From Vicinamibacterales bacterium (GTDB taxonomy: Bacteria > Acidobacteriota > Vicinamibacteria > Vicinamibacterales > UBA2999), in contig JBAZYO010000010.1 of the NCBI GenBank assembly GCA_041659285.1, positions 62,001 through 126,000 of the forward strand: DNA of 64,000 nt. The letters run 5' to 3'. The notes beneath the pieces were generated by a model. That model was not told where the DNA came from, searched no databases, and saw only the letters and a list, made by a program, of their open reading frames with translations. A program made the translations under genes and the position numbers. Shown here one piece after another: positions 37,601 to 47,506 of the stretch (within the stretch, counting starts at the first letter, position 1; every line of letters begins with the position of its first letter).

Positions 37601-37946
37601 CGGTCAGGCCGCCGATGGCGAGTGTCGCGTTGATACGCTTGGTGTCACGGGCTTCCACGCGAAACGGCGCGGAGGCGAACTTGCGGAACCCCGCCAGCTC
37701 CACCTCCACGCGGTAGAGCCCCTGCGTGAGGTTGAGGAATTCGTAGATGCCGATGTCTTTGGACACGGTGACGCGGGCCACCGCCGTTTGCACTTCGGTC
37801 AGGGTCACCGTGGCGCCCGGCACCACCGCGCCGGTGTTGTCGGTGACCGCACCCACCACCGCGCCATAGGTTGACTGCGCCGACACCGGCCCGGCGAAAA
37901 ATACGAAGCAGGCCATCACGGCCCAGGCGATTGCACGAGTCACCAC
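34611..37946 (-). CDS. TonB-dependent receptor, Oar-like with carboxypeptidase-regulatory domain
   Basis: An 1111-residue outer-membrane receptor. The signal peptide (about 1-24) is followed by a carboxypeptidase-regulatory-like beta-sandwich (about 26-112; GAVVGAVTDNTGAVVPGATV), a plug domain (about 125-240; YQNEVSVDGILTT, SIEQIKVSSVNNTAEY) and a long beta-barrel ending GGRLTF. This Oar/SusC-like arrangement is typical of Acidobacteriota and takes up oligomers or large substrates using TonB energy. GTG 37946 has GGAGG 5 bases upstream. Operon partner: the phosphodiesterase. A large antisense open frame across this gene is a shadow. Confidence 0.9.
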   Translation of the reverse strand: MVTRAIAWAVMACFVFFAGPVSAQSTYGAVVGAVTDNTGAVVPGATVTLTEVQTAVARVTVSKDIGIYEFLNLTQGLYRVEVELAGFRKFASAPFRVEARDTKRINATLAIGGLTEEVLVQSVAPIINTETPTVSSATSNRELQELPFTFRTQNTSPILAIQVIPEVQRANQQFSLSGSLPYQNEVSVDGILTTSVRRNGIGAEGFNIFPSIESIEQIKVSSVNNTAEYAQIGDITTISRPGTNSYHGTAFWNYNTDSLNANPNYFNPALKPNASDNHNFGGSLGGRLIRNKTFFFGTFERLDIKLFQSAVATVPQSAFRSGDFSSVATPLIDPATGTRFPGNIIPASRINPVASTLLQSYIPAPNEGAATHRYSADATEVSNQFDLRIDQNFRSGHTLFSRLSQKKLNRVSPTTYQSLGPRSFENPVSTFVVSDNFAVSSNFLNEARVGFTKADQGAVTGKVGKDLAGELGLRLLANPVPGGTGTTYVDIAGYTRFGEAQEEPLTQDTFQIADSLTWIRANHTVKAGFDIQRFNWTSPVNFTGADDFGVFRFNNNIAGGGTGNPVANFLLGLPTDVDQTASGPNVDGIATHYSGFVQDEWRLNANLTLSLGVRYDLRPGFEDREGNISNFLRDTANGDVVVPDDASMRLTSPGFAGSLGTTRIVTASQAGLPLSLRNTDANNVAPRLGIAWRPGGDTRTVIRAGYGIYYTRVLGAVFNSLTGIHTSDNVTFPNSFNAGTRAYGIVWPNTFAGDPSRGVTRVGTQNFSTANDPNYKDPRTQQWSLTFERELNRTNSVRVTYSGFRSDDLTMAPDLNQIQPNTVGFANLPVEARPYPNWFRVNTRDNGGYHNYHDVLAQLNGTVSRFGLTHRSSYKWARSIDNIEDRGAGQGDFQGETNGRTDNRFDPDYMRGPTTNIPTHRVVSSLIWELPVGRDRAFGSTMPSALDAIVGGWTVSAVMQAQSGAHLTAFYTSHCGSGTNCYGSEKADGVSGQDPNSGPKTLTQWFNTGAYSVAAFRDANGRSIFVGRFGNAEKGAIVGPGVWNVDFAAMKDFRLGSQMQASVNVFVTNLFNHANWGRPDTNVTSANYGRITTLNSDFPLRRIVLGGRLTF

Positions 37947-38059
37947 GCTGTCCTCCAGGAATGAAACCGAATCGCGTGCAGACTATGCGGCCACTGTGAC
38001 ACTTCGAACACGAATGCACTACGAAGTTGCGAAGACACAACATCGATACACGGCGGTCG

Positions 38060-38065
38060 TAGGCT
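38060..38065 (+). promoter_or_regulatory. Possible -10 hexamer for a leaderless start at 38071
   Basis: TAGGCT ends 5 bases before the ATG at 38071. This is the weakest member of the series. Confidence 0.3.
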
Positions 38066-38070
38066 GAACC

Positions 38071-39375
38071 ATGGTCCGCGCCGCAATCGTCCTGCTCGTG
38101 TCACTGCTGTCTGGATCGTTGACTCCGCCGCACACATTCGATGCAGCGATGGACTGGCGGCATGTCGAAGGCGATCCCCGGGAAGGCCTGCGCCCGGCGG
38201 CGAGGGCCATGCCAGACCGGGCCGTGGCCGTCTCATTGCCCCATCGCGTGCTGGCTCCCAACACGCCGCTGTGGTACTGGCGGGTGATGCCGATCCCGCC
38301 GGGCAGCGCGCTGCTCGTGGATGCGGACGATGGCGCGCAGGTCTTTGTGGACGGCGCGCGGCTCGATCACCACCGCCGCTGGTTCTTTGTGCCCGAGTCA
38401 TCGGCGCCAACCCGGCAGGTCGCGGTACGCGTGATGAACAACGCCATGCAAGGGGGACTTCGCGCCGTCCGGGTGGTGCCGGCTGCCAGTGTGACGCGAG
38501 GCGATCTGGAGGCGCGGGCCTTGTCGCCAGGACTCGCGCCGGTCGAGACCCGGTCGTTTCAATCGCGGATGCCGGCGGCCGGCCAGCCGTGCCGGTTCTC
38601 GGCGTGGGCCGACAGCCAGGGCGGGTGGGCCACGTTCAGCCGGCTCGCGGCGTTGATGGCCGCGCGCCAACCTCACTTCTCGGTCGGCGTCGGCGACCTG
38701 GTCAACGATGGGTCGGATCCGCAAGCCTGGCGAGGGTTCCTGGACGCGGTGGCGCCGATGGCCGCGCAGGTTCCGGTCGTGCCGGTGGCCGGCAACCACG
38801 ACTACGACGGCTACTACAACGACCTTCGCCCGCAGCACTATCTCGACCTGTTTCGACCAGACGGCACCACCTGGTTTGCATGGTCGTGCGGCGACGCGCG
38901 GTTCGTGGCGATCGATGTGAACGCGGAGTTTCCGATTGGCGTCTCCGCCTCGAGCGGCCAGTATCGGTGGCTGATGGACGAAGTGCGGTCCGCGGCCTGG
39001 ACCGGTGCCAGCTGGCGCGTCTTGCTCGTCCACCAGCCGCCGTGGTCGCGATCGTGGGCCGGTTACGACGGCGATGAGGCCGTTCGCGGACTCGTATCAG
39101 TGCTGGCGGCGCAACGGCTCGACCTCGTGATCGCCGGCCACAGCCACGCCTACGAGCGGCTGAGGCGGAACATCTCGGGGCGGGACGTGCACGTGCTGAT
39201 CACGGGCGGAGCCGGCGGTGGGCTCGAAGCCCCCCTCGACATCGAGCCGGACGGCGCCGGTACCATCGTCCTGCGGCACCATTTCGTAGAGCTGACTGCG
39301 ACCCGCCGGGCGATGACCGTCGAGGCCATCGACGGCGACGGGCGCTCATTCGACCGTTGGCGGATCGCGCGATAG
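38071..39375 (+). CDS. Exported calcineurin-like metallophosphoesterase
   Basis: A 434-residue protein with a signal peptide, an N-terminal beta-rich region (about 25-165) resembling the fibronectin-like domain of purple-acid-phosphatase relatives, and a metallophosphoesterase domain. Metal-site motifs appear in order: FSAWADSQGG, VGVGDLVNDG, VVPVAGNHDYDGYYND, VLLVHQPPW and VIAGHSHAYER. It probably hydrolyses phosphoesters in the periplasm. It is divergent from the TonB-phosphodiesterase pair, 124 bases away, so three phosphate-related genes may share a regulatory region. Confidence 0.87.
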   Translation: MVRAAIVLLVSLLSGSLTPPHTFDAAMDWRHVEGDPREGLRPAARAMPDRAVAVSLPHRVLAPNTPLWYWRVMPIPPGSALLVDADDGAQVFVDGARLDHHRRWFFVPESSAPTRQVAVRVMNNAMQGGLRAVRVVPAASVTRGDLEARALSPGLAPVETRSFQSRMPAAGQPCRFSAWADSQGGWATFSRLAALMAARQPHFSVGVGDLVNDGSDPQAWRGFLDAVAPMAAQVPVVPVAGNHDYDGYYNDLRPQHYLDLFRPDGTTWFAWSCGDARFVAIDVNAEFPIGVSASSGQYRWLMDEVRSAAWTGASWRVLLVHQPPWSRSWAGYDGDEAVRGLVSVLAAQRLDLVIAGHSHAYERLRRNISGRDVHVLITGGAGGGLEAPLDIEPDGAGTIVLRHHFVELTATRRAMTVEAIDGDGRSFDRWRIAR

Positions 39376-39391
39376 CCGCACGCTCGTCCGC

Positions 39392-39397
39392 TATAGT
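39392..39397 (+). promoter_or_regulatory. -10 hexamer for a leaderless start at 39404
   Basis: TATAGT ends 6 bases before the ATG at 39404, with no ribosome-binding site and no clear -35. Confidence 0.5.
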
Positions 39398-39403
39398 GAC
39401 ACC

Positions 39404-40171
39404 ATGAGGACGGGTTCACTGATGATGATGCTGGCTGCTCTCGCGTGCGCGTCGTCCAGCGGAGACCAGCGGCAGCCCGCACCTGTGCATGGCTTCAAGG
39501 TCGTGGCCACGTTCCCGCACGACCCGGCGGCGTTCACGCAGGGGCTGGTGTTTGCCGATGGCCAGTTCTACGAGAGCACCGGCCTGAACGGCGAGTCGTC
39601 TCTCCGGCGGGTTGAGATCGCCACCGGCAAGGTCCTCCAGGAGGTCAAGGTCCCCGCGGAATACTTCGCCGAGGGGCTGGCGCTGGTGGGCGATGAACTG
39701 GTGCAACTCACGTGGCAGCATCACCAGGGCTTCGTCTACGACCGGGCGACGTTCAAGCAGAAGCGGACGTTTGCGTTCAAGGGCGAAGGCTGGGGCATGG
39801 CCTACGATGCCAAAGGCGGACTCGTGATGAGCGACGGCTCCGACACGCTGACCTTCCTCGATCCCAAGACCCAGGCACTGGTGAAGACCATCCGGGTGCG
39901 TGACGCCGGACGGCCGGTGCCGCAATTGAACGAGCTGGAATGGGTGGACGGGGAGATCTGGGCCAACGTGTGGACCACCGATCGCGTGGCGAGGATCTCG
40001 CCGAACACGGGCGAGGTGAACTCGTGGATCGACCTCTCCACGTTATGGCCGCGCGGCCAGCGCACGCCGCCCGCCGACGTCCTCAACGGCATCGCCTACG
40101 ACAGGGCCACGCGCCGGATCTTCGTGACCGGCAAGAAGTGGCCGCGCGTCTACCAGATTGCGTTACAGTGA
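39404..40171 (+). CDS. Glutaminyl-peptide cyclotransferase (bacterial five-bladed propeller type)
   Basis: A 255-residue exported protein. Words such as FPHDPAAFTQGLVFADGQFYESTG, EYFAEGLALVGDELVQLTW, NELEWVDGEIWANVWTTD and NGIAYD match the glutamine cyclotransferase family (Glu_cyclase_2), which converts N-terminal Gln of peptides to pyroglutamate. The N-terminus has a weak lipobox-like ALAC, so a lipoprotein is possible. The next gene, an alpha/beta hydrolase, starts 11 bases later, so they are co-transcribed. Confidence 0.87.
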   Translation: MRTGSLMMMLAALACASSSGDQRQPAPVHGFKVVATFPHDPAAFTQGLVFADGQFYESTGLNGESSLRRVEIATGKVLQEVKVPAEYFAEGLALVGDELVQLTWQHHQGFVYDRATFKQKRTFAFKGEGWGMAYDAKGGLVMSDGSDTLTFLDPKTQALVKTIRVRDAGRPVPQLNELEWVDGEIWANVWTTDRVARISPNTGEVNSWIDLSTLWPRGQRTPPADVLNGIAYDRATRRIFVTGKKWPRVYQIALQ

Positions 40172-40182
40172 GGACCATTCCC

Positions 40183-41217
40183 ATGCACAAATCCCTGCGA
40201 CCGCTCACGTTCTCGCTCTTGCTGCTCGGCGCCGCGACCTCTGTTGCGGCCCAGGGCCGCGCCATCCTGCCACCGGTCCCCACACCCACCGATGTGAAGC
40301 CCGGCAGCATCACCTGCGACGAGTGTCCGTATCCCTATCCGAGTAGTTATCTCGACATCAGCGTCTACAGCCAGGACGTCCGCATCTCGTACATGGACGT
40401 GGCCCCGCAGGGCACGCCCAACGGCCACACCGCGATGCTGCTGCACGGCAACAACTTCGGCGGCTTCTACTTCAAGGCCATCATCGACGGCCTGACCAGG
40501 GAAGGCTTCCGCGTCATTGTCCCCGACCAGATTGGCTACGGCCGGTCGTCGAAGCCGATTGCTCCGTTCAACTTCAATTCACAGGCGCGAAACACCTGGC
40601 TGATCCTGCAGCACCTGAAGATCGAGAAGGCGATGGTGATCGGCCACTCGATGGGCGGCATGCTCGCAGCGCGCTTCGCGACGCAGTATCCGAAGGCGGT
40701 TGAGCGGGTCGTGATCTATAACCCGATCGGGCTCACCGATGGACGGTACGGCCGGCCGATGCAGTCGATCGACGAGGCCTACAAACAGGCGCTCACGGCC
40801 GACTACCAGGGCACGCGCGCCAGCCTGAGCCGCTACGTCGCGCACAACCCCAAGGCCTGGAACCAGGAATTCGAGACCTACACCCGCATCCGCTACTCGT
40901 GGACGCTCAGCGCCGACTGGCCTCGGCTGGCGATGGTGCAGGCGCTCATCGGTCAGATGCTGTACGCCGACCCGGTCGTCTACGATTGGGCGCACATCCA
41001 GGTGCCGACGCTCGCCTTCGGCGGCGCCGACGACATGCTGCTGGGCACCGCGGCGGCGTTCCAGGAGCGCATGAACTACATCGCCAAGACGGTGCCCAAC
41101 GGCAACGGCCGGGTGTTGCTGCTCCCGGGACTCGGACACGTGCCGCACCTCGAGGCGCCGGAACAGGTGCTGCCGCCGCTGGTCGCGTTCCTCAAAGAGG
41201 GCCTGACCGCGAAGTAG
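40183..41217 (+). CDS. Exported alpha/beta hydrolase
   Basis: A 344-residue protein with signal peptide (ending SVAAQ) and an alpha/beta-hydrolase domain: oxyanion LLHGNNFGG, nucleophile Ser in VIGHSMGGML, acidic residue probably in FGGADDMLLG, and His in LGHVPHLEAP. It is related to the epoxide hydrolase/haloperoxidase branch of the fold but the substrate is unknown. A CDECPYP motif near residue 45 could form a disulfide. ATG 40183 is chosen because the signal peptide starts there; the frame is open further upstream. Confidence 0.85.
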   Translation: MHKSLRPLTFSLLLLGAATSVAAQGRAILPPVPTPTDVKPGSITCDECPYPYPSSYLDISVYSQDVRISYMDVAPQGTPNGHTAMLLHGNNFGGFYFKAIIDGLTREGFRVIVPDQIGYGRSSKPIAPFNFNSQARNTWLILQHLKIEKAMVIGHSMGGMLAARFATQYPKAVERVVIYNPIGLTDGRYGRPMQSIDEAYKQALTADYQGTRASLSRYVAHNPKAWNQEFETYTRIRYSWTLSADWPRLAMVQALIGQMLYADPVVYDWAHIQVPTLAFGGADDMLLGTAAAFQERMNYIAKTVPNGNGRVLLLPGLGHVPHLEAPEQVLPPLVAFLKEGLTAK

Positions 41218-41241
41218 GCGAGGGTCGCGGGACCTCGAGCC

Positions 41242-41969
<728 letters not shown>

Positions 41970-41973
<4 letters not shown>

Positions 41974-43739
41974 GCGCGCCCAACATCCTGGGCGCCTTGC
42001 TCTACCTGCGGATTACGTCGCTGCAGAACGCGCTGCTCGGCCGCCTCAAGCGGCTCAAGCAGCCCCGGTATCTCGCCGGCGGCGTGATTGGCGCGGTCTA
42101 TCTGTACTTCGTGTTCTTTCGACGAATGCTGGCGGGCCGGGGCGCCAGCGTCGCCCTGTCCGGTGCCATTCGCCAGGAGCTGCTGCCGGTGGCCGCCGCC
42201 GTCGGCTCACTGCTCCTGTTGCTCGTCGCCCTCACCTGCTGGGTGTGGCCACGAGAACGCGCCGCTCTCCGATTCAGTGAGGCGGAAATCGGGTTCCTGT
42301 TCCCCGCCCCGGTGCTTCGCCGGACCCTGATCCATTACCAGCTGATCAGCGCGCAGGGGCGAATCCTGTTCACCGCGCTGATCGCTTCGCTGGTCACCAG
42401 CCGCTGGAGTTTTCTCCCAGGCAACCCGGCGATGCGCGTCATCGGCTGGTGGATCATCGTCGCCACGCTGTCGTTGCACATCATGGGCTCGTCCTTCGTG
42501 GTCACGAGGCTGCTGGATCGCGGAGTGACGACCTGGCGGCGCCAGGTGATCACGATTGGAGGGCTGGCCCTGATCGCCGGCGCGGTCCTGGCATGGACCT
42601 GGGGCGACGTGCATGCACCGCGTGCCAACGACCTCACCGGCGCGCCGGCATTCGCCCGTTACCTGGCAGCCATGCTCGACGCCGGCGCCCTGCCATGGCT
42701 GCTCGCGCCGGCCAGGCTGGTCATCCAGCCGCTACTCGCCGTTGACCTGGGCTCGTTCCTGGCGGCGCTTGGTCCCGCCCTCCTTCTGTATGTGGCGCAC
42801 TACGCGTGGGTGGTCAGCACGGAGGTGTCGTTCGAGGAGGCGTCGATTGCGCGGGCCGAGAAGCGGGCCGCCCGGGCTTCCGCGCGCCTGGAGGGCAAGT
42901 TTCGCCTGGGCCAATCCGCGCCTACGGCGCGACCGGCACCGTTCAACCTCGGCGAGCACGCGCGGCCGGAGCTCGCGTTCCTGTGGAAGAACCTGCTTTC
43001 CACCGCGTCGTACTTGCGTCCGCGCGCGGCCATCGCGGTGGCCGTCATCATTGTGGCGGTGTGCCGTTGGTTCTCGGGCAATGCGACCTACGAAGCCATC
43101 CGCCCTGGGATTGCGACCTTCTGTTTCATCGTCGGCGCCTACCTGCTCGTCCTCGGCCCCCAATTGGCGCGACAAGACTTGCGGAACGACCTGACCAACG
43201 CCGACCTTCTCAAGACCTATCCCCTCCACGGCTGGCAGATCATCATTGGCGAACTGCTCACGCCGGTGGCCATCATTACCGTGCTCGTGTGGTTGACACT
43301 GCTGACCGCTGCGATCACCGTGCCGCCACAGTTGATCAGATGGCTGCCGCCACAGGGGCACGTGGGCGTCGCGATCAGCCTCGCCCTGATCGCGCCGCTG
43401 CTGTGCACATTGCAGCTGCTCGTGCTCAACACCGCCGCGGTGCTGTTTCCGGCCTGGCTGCAGTCGGCTCGCCAGGCCTCCGGCGGCATCGACGTGATGG
43501 GACAGCGCCTCCTGTTCTTCGCCGGCAACCTCATCGTCGTGCTCGTCTCGCTCGTGCCGGCCGCGGTGGCCGCCGTCGCGGTGTTCTTTGCCGGGCGATT
43601 GGTCGCGGGCGATGTGGCGGCGGCCGGTTTGGCGGTCGTGGCGGCGCTCGCCGTCTTGAGTATGGAAGCGTGGTTGGGCATTCACTGGCTGGGCGCGCGC
43701 TTCGAACGCTTCGATCTGTCAGCGGAACTGGCCGCCTAG
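41970..43739 (+). CDS. ABC transporter permease, large polytopic protein
   Basis: A 589-residue integral membrane protein with roughly 12 hydrophobic segments and a charged cytoplasmic loop (about 285-325; EEASIARAEKRAARASARL). The TTG at 41970 overlaps the ATPase stop. It resembles the large permeases paired with CcmA-like ATPases in Acidobacteriota and Firmicutes (ABC-2-like); I do not recognise a named family with certainty. The pair may export a lipid, peptide or antibiotic. Confidence 0.75.
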
Positions 43740-43892
43740 ACGATTTCGTATGGACCGAGCCGCGTGCCGGAAGTGAGAGCCAACGCTGCTGCGGATAATG
43801 CCTGCCGTAGTGACGGTCGTTACCTGCACATGCTATTGGTAGGTAGCGGCGCCATCGCGCCGGCAACGAACAGCATGTAAGGAAGGCGAACC

Positions 43893-44252
43893 GTGGTTTC
43901 GAAGAAGACGTCCCGATCGCCAAAGTCGGCCGCGCCCGCTCAATCGCCCGAAGAGACAAATAAGCCCCCGTCACGTGCGGCGCGCGCACCGAAGGCGGCG
44001 GCAACTCGCGCACCGAAGAAGCCCGCGCTGGCCAAGCCCGCAGGCCGCGTCGTCACCCGCCGGAAGCGCCCCGCCAATGAGGCACCCTCGGTGCCGGACG
44101 CGGGCCAGCCGACGATCGTGGTCTCTGACGAGGAGATCCGGATCCGCGCATACTTCCTGTCCCTCGAATACCTCGGGAGCGACCGGGACGACGTGGATTT
44201 CTGGCTGCTTGCTGAACGCGAACTCCGGCCGGCAAAAAAATCCGACGACTGA
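43893..44252 (+). CDS. DUF2934 protein with basic Ala/Lys/Pro-rich N-terminus
   Basis: A 119-residue protein. The first 70 residues are low-complexity and basic (Lys, Ala, Pro, Arg), followed by a DUF2934-type segment: VSDEEIRIRAYFLSLEYLGSDRDDVDFWLLAEREL. DUF2934 is a short helical motif of unknown function, common in Acidobacteriota and Proteobacteria, often with a histone-like tail. The GTG start has AAGGAAGG 6 bases upstream. The 153-base gap before it contains no other gene. Confidence 0.75.
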   Translation: MVSKKTSRSPKSAAPAQSPEETNKPPSRAARAPKAAATRAPKKPALAKPAGRVVTRRKRPANEAPSVPDAGQPTIVVSDEEIRIRAYFLSLEYLGSDRDDVDFWLLAERELRPAKKSDD

Positions 44253-44287
44253 TCGTCCGTCGCTGGCAAGAGCCGCCCTCAGGCAGA

Positions 44288-44293
44288 TACAAT
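44288..44293 (+). promoter_or_regulatory. -10 hexamer for a leaderless start at 44300
   Basis: TACAAT ends 6 bases before the GTG at 44300, with no ribosome-binding site. Confidence 0.5.
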
Positions 44294-44299
44294 CCGCCC

Positions 44300-45553
44300 G
44301 TGACACCTGAACCCAGCCAGGCGCCCGGGTGGCGCAACGCATTGTTGGTGTGCGCGGCGGTACTCGCCACGACACCGATCGGCCTCGCGCAGACTCCAGC
44401 GCCCGACGCTATTCGCCCGTTCTCCATACGGGTCTCCGACGCCTCGTTGGCCGACCTGAAGAAGCGGCTCGACCTGACGCGCCTTCCCGAGCCGCTGCAG
44501 GGCCCAGGCTGGACGCACGGCACCGACATCGGTTATCTGCGCGAGCTGGTCGCATACTGGAAAACCGGCTTCAACTGGCGTGACCAGGAGAGGCGTCTCA
44601 ACCAGTTCGAGCAGTTCACGACCACCATCGACGGACTTCGCATCCACTTCCTTCACCGGCGCGCCGCGCGCGCCGACGCCCTTCCCCTCCTGATCACCCA
44701 TGGATGGCCAGGTTCATTCGTCGAGTTCACCAAGGCCATCGGCCCGCTGACCGATCCGGCGGCCCACGGCGGCCGCGCCGAAGACGCGTTCCACGTCGTC
44801 ATTCCGTCGATCCCCGGATTTGGGTTTTCGGAGGCGCCTCGAGAGGCTGGCTTCGATCCGGCCCGCATCGCAGCCATTGAGGCCAAGTTGATGGCCCGCC
44901 TCGGCTACACGCGGTACGGCGTGCAGGGGGGTGATTGGGGATCGATCATCAGCACGCAGGTCGCCCTGCTCGACGCGCCGCACCTGGCCGGCCTCCACCT
45001 CAACATGTGCTTCGGCGCGGCACCCGCGGGCACCGACCCCAACGCGGGGTTGACGACGCGCGAACTCGAGCGGCTCAAGGCGCGGCAGGTCTTTCAGGCG
45101 GAAGAAACGGGCTATCAGCAGATCCAGGGCACCAAGCCCCAGACCCTGGGCATCGCGCTCAACGATTCCCCGGCCGGCCTCGCGGCGTGGATCGTTGAGA
45201 AGTTCCGCACCTGGTGCGACTGCGACGGGAATCCTGAGACGGTGTTCTCCAAGGACGAACTGCTGACGAACATCACCTTGTACTGGATGACGCAAACGGC
45301 CGCTTCGTCCGCCCGGATCTACTACGAGAGCCGCCACGCCCCACCGGCGGCCACCGCCGGCCGCCGGATCGAGGTGCCGACCGCCTGTGCCGACTTCCCC
45401 AAGGAAATCATCTGGTCGCCCAGGCGCTGGCTGGAGCCGCGCTACAACATCACGCGTTGGACCGAGATGCCCAAGGGCGGTCACTTCGCGGCGTTCGAGC
45501 AGCCGCAACTGTTCGTTGACGACGTGCGCGCGTTCTTCAGAAGCGTGCGATAA
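44300..45553 (+). CDS. Epoxide-hydrolase-like protein (EHN family), exported
   Basis: A 417-residue alpha/beta hydrolase with the N-terminal EHN domain (about 35-130; RPFSIRVSDASLADLKKRLD) typical of microsomal-type epoxide hydrolases. The oxyanion motif HGWPGS starts at residue 134, the nucleophile is Asp212 (QGGDWGS) and the base is His395 (GGHFAAFEQP). The N-terminus looks like a signal peptide (ending IGLAQ). The enzyme should open epoxides through an ester intermediate. The start is a GTG; its 3' end converges on the M14 gene with 7 bases between. Confidence 0.87.
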   Translation: MTPEPSQAPGWRNALLVCAAVLATTPIGLAQTPAPDAIRPFSIRVSDASLADLKKRLDLTRLPEPLQGPGWTHGTDIGYLRELVAYWKTGFNWRDQERRLNQFEQFTTTIDGLRIHFLHRRAARADALPLLITHGWPGSFVEFTKAIGPLTDPAAHGGRAEDAFHVVIPSIPGFGFSEAPREAGFDPARIAAIEAKLMARLGYTRYGVQGGDWGSIISTQVALLDAPHLAGLHLNMCFGAAPAGTDPNAGLTTRELERLKARQVFQAEETGYQQIQGTKPQTLGIALNDSPAGLAAWIVEKFRTWCDCDGNPETVFSKDELLTNITLYWMTQTAASSARIYYESRHAPPAATAGRRIEVPTACADFPKEIIWSPRRWLEPRYNITRWTEMPKGGHFAAFEQPQLFVDDVRAFFRSVR

Positions 45554-45560
45554 CGCGCCT

Positions 45561-47207
45561 CTACTTCAGACGAAGCGCGGTCGTGTTCGTGACGCGGTAG
45601 ATCGGGTAGGACTCGCCCGCCGCCAGCCCTTCCTCGATGATGTTCCACGTCACCAGGCCATCGTCACTCTCAGGCTCCAGCAGGTAGAACGCGAGCCTGG
45701 CAAGCGGCTGGTCCGCGGGCACGAACAGCGCGCCCGGCGCCACCGTCAACTGCGCCGGCTCGAAGGCGCCCTTCAAGCGCGCTTCGCGATGGCCCTGGAA
45801 CACCCGCTCGGCGCGGGTGTAGCCGGCAATCGTGAACCGTTCCACCGACACCTGCGCCGGCTCGGTGATCTCCTGCACCTTCAACCCGTGCCAGCGAAGG
45901 CGCTCGACCGCCGCGGCAAGCCGCGGGTTGGTGGGAATGAGCCAGCCCTTCGGCATGGCCAGCGACCGCGTCGCCGCGAACACGCCGTAGTCCTTCATCG
46001 CCACCGGCACCGCCAGGTCGGTCATCGCCAGCATCTCTTTGCCCGATCGCGGGTTCAGCACCTTCTTGACGTCGCCGACGAAGACGCCGACTTTTTCAGG
46101 GAGGGCGCGGATCTCGAAGTCCACGCCGAGTTCGACGGGGCGGGCAGTGGGCGGCGCGGTGAACTGGCGATCCGCCTGCGCCGTCAGCGTCATGATCTGC
46201 TTCGCGTTGGCCGCCGCCGACTTCCAGATCTCGTCCACGAAGTCTTCGGTCACGTCAACGCGGCCCTTGAAGTCCAGGTAGCTGTAGGCCTCGGACAGGA
46301 TGGCGATGCGGTTGCGAAGGCCGGCGTAGTTGTTGCCGAACCGCGGGCGATGGTCGAAGGTGCGCCAGGTGACGTTGCCCGGGTTGGCGGGGTCCACGCG
46401 CGAGCTCTCGCGGCCGCCGCCGTCTTCGGGCGCGAAGTTGCCGTAGTAGTAGACGCGCCAGTTGTGCTTCTTCAGCATCGCCTCGCGAATCGGCGCGAGC
46501 ATGCGGTCGCGGGTGAAATCGATCAGCCGCGCGTCGGCGTTGGGATTGAGGATGGGCGAATAGGTCAGGTGGTTGGCGTGGTACGAGCCGTTGGTGGTGT
46601 GGAGATCGACCAGCACGTGCGGGTCCCACTTGTTGATCAGGCCGACCAGCGACCGCGCCTCCGCGGTGTCGAGCTTCATGTAGTCGCGATTGAGGTCGAG
46701 GCCCTTGCTGTTCTCGCGCGTGCCGACGCCCGCCACCGGGCCGTTCTGCGCGGTGCGATTCTGGACGTTCACCTTCTCGTTGCCGTCGGCGTTGTAGTTG
46801 GGCGCGAGCAGGATGACGAGTTGCCTGGTGAGCGGCTTGAGATCGCCCGACACCAGCCGGCGGGCCAGCGCCAGGATCGCCTCCTTGCCTTCGACTTCGC
46901 CGGCGTGGATGTTGGCCTGCACGAACACCAGCGGGCGCCCGAGCTTATGGGCCGCCTCCGGCGTCGTGACCCTCGGTTCGGAGATCACGAGCAGCGGCAG
47001 GTCGCGCCCGTCCTCGGTCTTGCCGAAACTCTCGGTGTGCACCAGCGGACTCGACGCCACGAGGCCGTCGATCACCCGCTGCACGTCGGCGTAGGAGCTG
47101 GTCTCTTCGTAGTTGGTGATCTCCGCGCGCGTGCGGAGATCAGGCTGCTGGGCAGAGGCAACCGTCACGACAGTCATGATGATGGCGAATGCGGTAGGAA
47201 GGCGCAT
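45561..47207 (-). CDS. Secreted zinc carboxypeptidase (M14)
   Basis: A 548-residue exported metallocarboxypeptidase. Signal peptide about 1-19; zinc ligands His101 and Glu104 (NIHAGEVEG) and His203 (VDLHTTNG), with a conserved LDLNRDYMKL patch and a catalytic Glu probably in LSEAYSYLDF. The C-terminal about 200 residues form an extra beta-rich region. The start at 47207 is preferred over an upstream in-frame codon because the signal peptide starts there; a CATAAT hexamer lies 9 bases further upstream. Confidence 0.87.
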   Translation of the reverse strand: MRLPTAFAIIMTVVTVASAQQPDLRTRAEITNYEETSSYADVQRVIDGLVASSPLVHTESFGKTEDGRDLPLLVISEPRVTTPEAAHKLGRPLVFVQANIHAGEVEGKEAILALARRLVSGDLKPLTRQLVILLAPNYNADGNEKVNVQNRTAQNGPVAGVGTRENSKGLDLNRDYMKLDTAEARSLVGLINKWDPHVLVDLHTTNGSYHANHLTYSPILNPNADARLIDFTRDRMLAPIREAMLKKHNWRVYYYGNFAPEDGGGRESSRVDPANPGNVTWRTFDHRPRFGNNYAGLRNRIAILSEAYSYLDFKGRVDVTEDFVDEIWKSAAANAKQIMTLTAQADRQFTAPPTARPVELGVDFEIRALPEKVGVFVGDVKKVLNPRSGKEMLAMTDLAVPVAMKDYGVFAATRSLAMPKGWLIPTNPRLAAAVERLRWHGLKVQEITEPAQVSVERFTIAGYTRAERVFQGHREARLKGAFEPAQLTVAPGALFVPADQPLARLAFYLLEPESDDGLVTWNIIEEGLAAGESYPIYRVTNTTALRLK

Positions 47208-47441
47208 GGTGCGCGAATTATGGCCCATTCGCGGCGCCCGGCAGGCGGACACCGCAGTCAGCCTCGTAATGAACTGTCCTATAAGGGCACACTAAAACAG
47301 CTCTTGGCCACTGGATCGAACATCGATTCCGCCGCCGGAAGTCGTGAATAACTGCCATTTTTGTGCGCATAAATCGACACATTCGCCAGCCTTGTCCCCG
47401 GCACGGCATGCAAGATGCAGTGTCGCTTGTATGTTCTTAAA

Positions 47442-47470
47442 GTCGTTTAATGTCGTTTGGTGTCGCTACA
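47442..47470. repeat. Three 10-bp direct repeats (GTCGTTTRRT) before the HD-GYP/GGDEF gene
   Basis: GTCGTTTAAT (47442-47451), GTCGTTTGGT (47452-47461) and GTCGCTACAA (47462-47471) are spaced by one helical turn, and GTGTCGCTTG occurs again at 47420-47429. They lie in the AT-rich 299-base gap 47208-47506, which contains no gene. A repressor or activator site is possible. Confidence 0.35.
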
Positions 47471-47506
47471 ACCAGACGTGCTGCCTGGCCTAGGGGTGAG
47501 CGCCAG

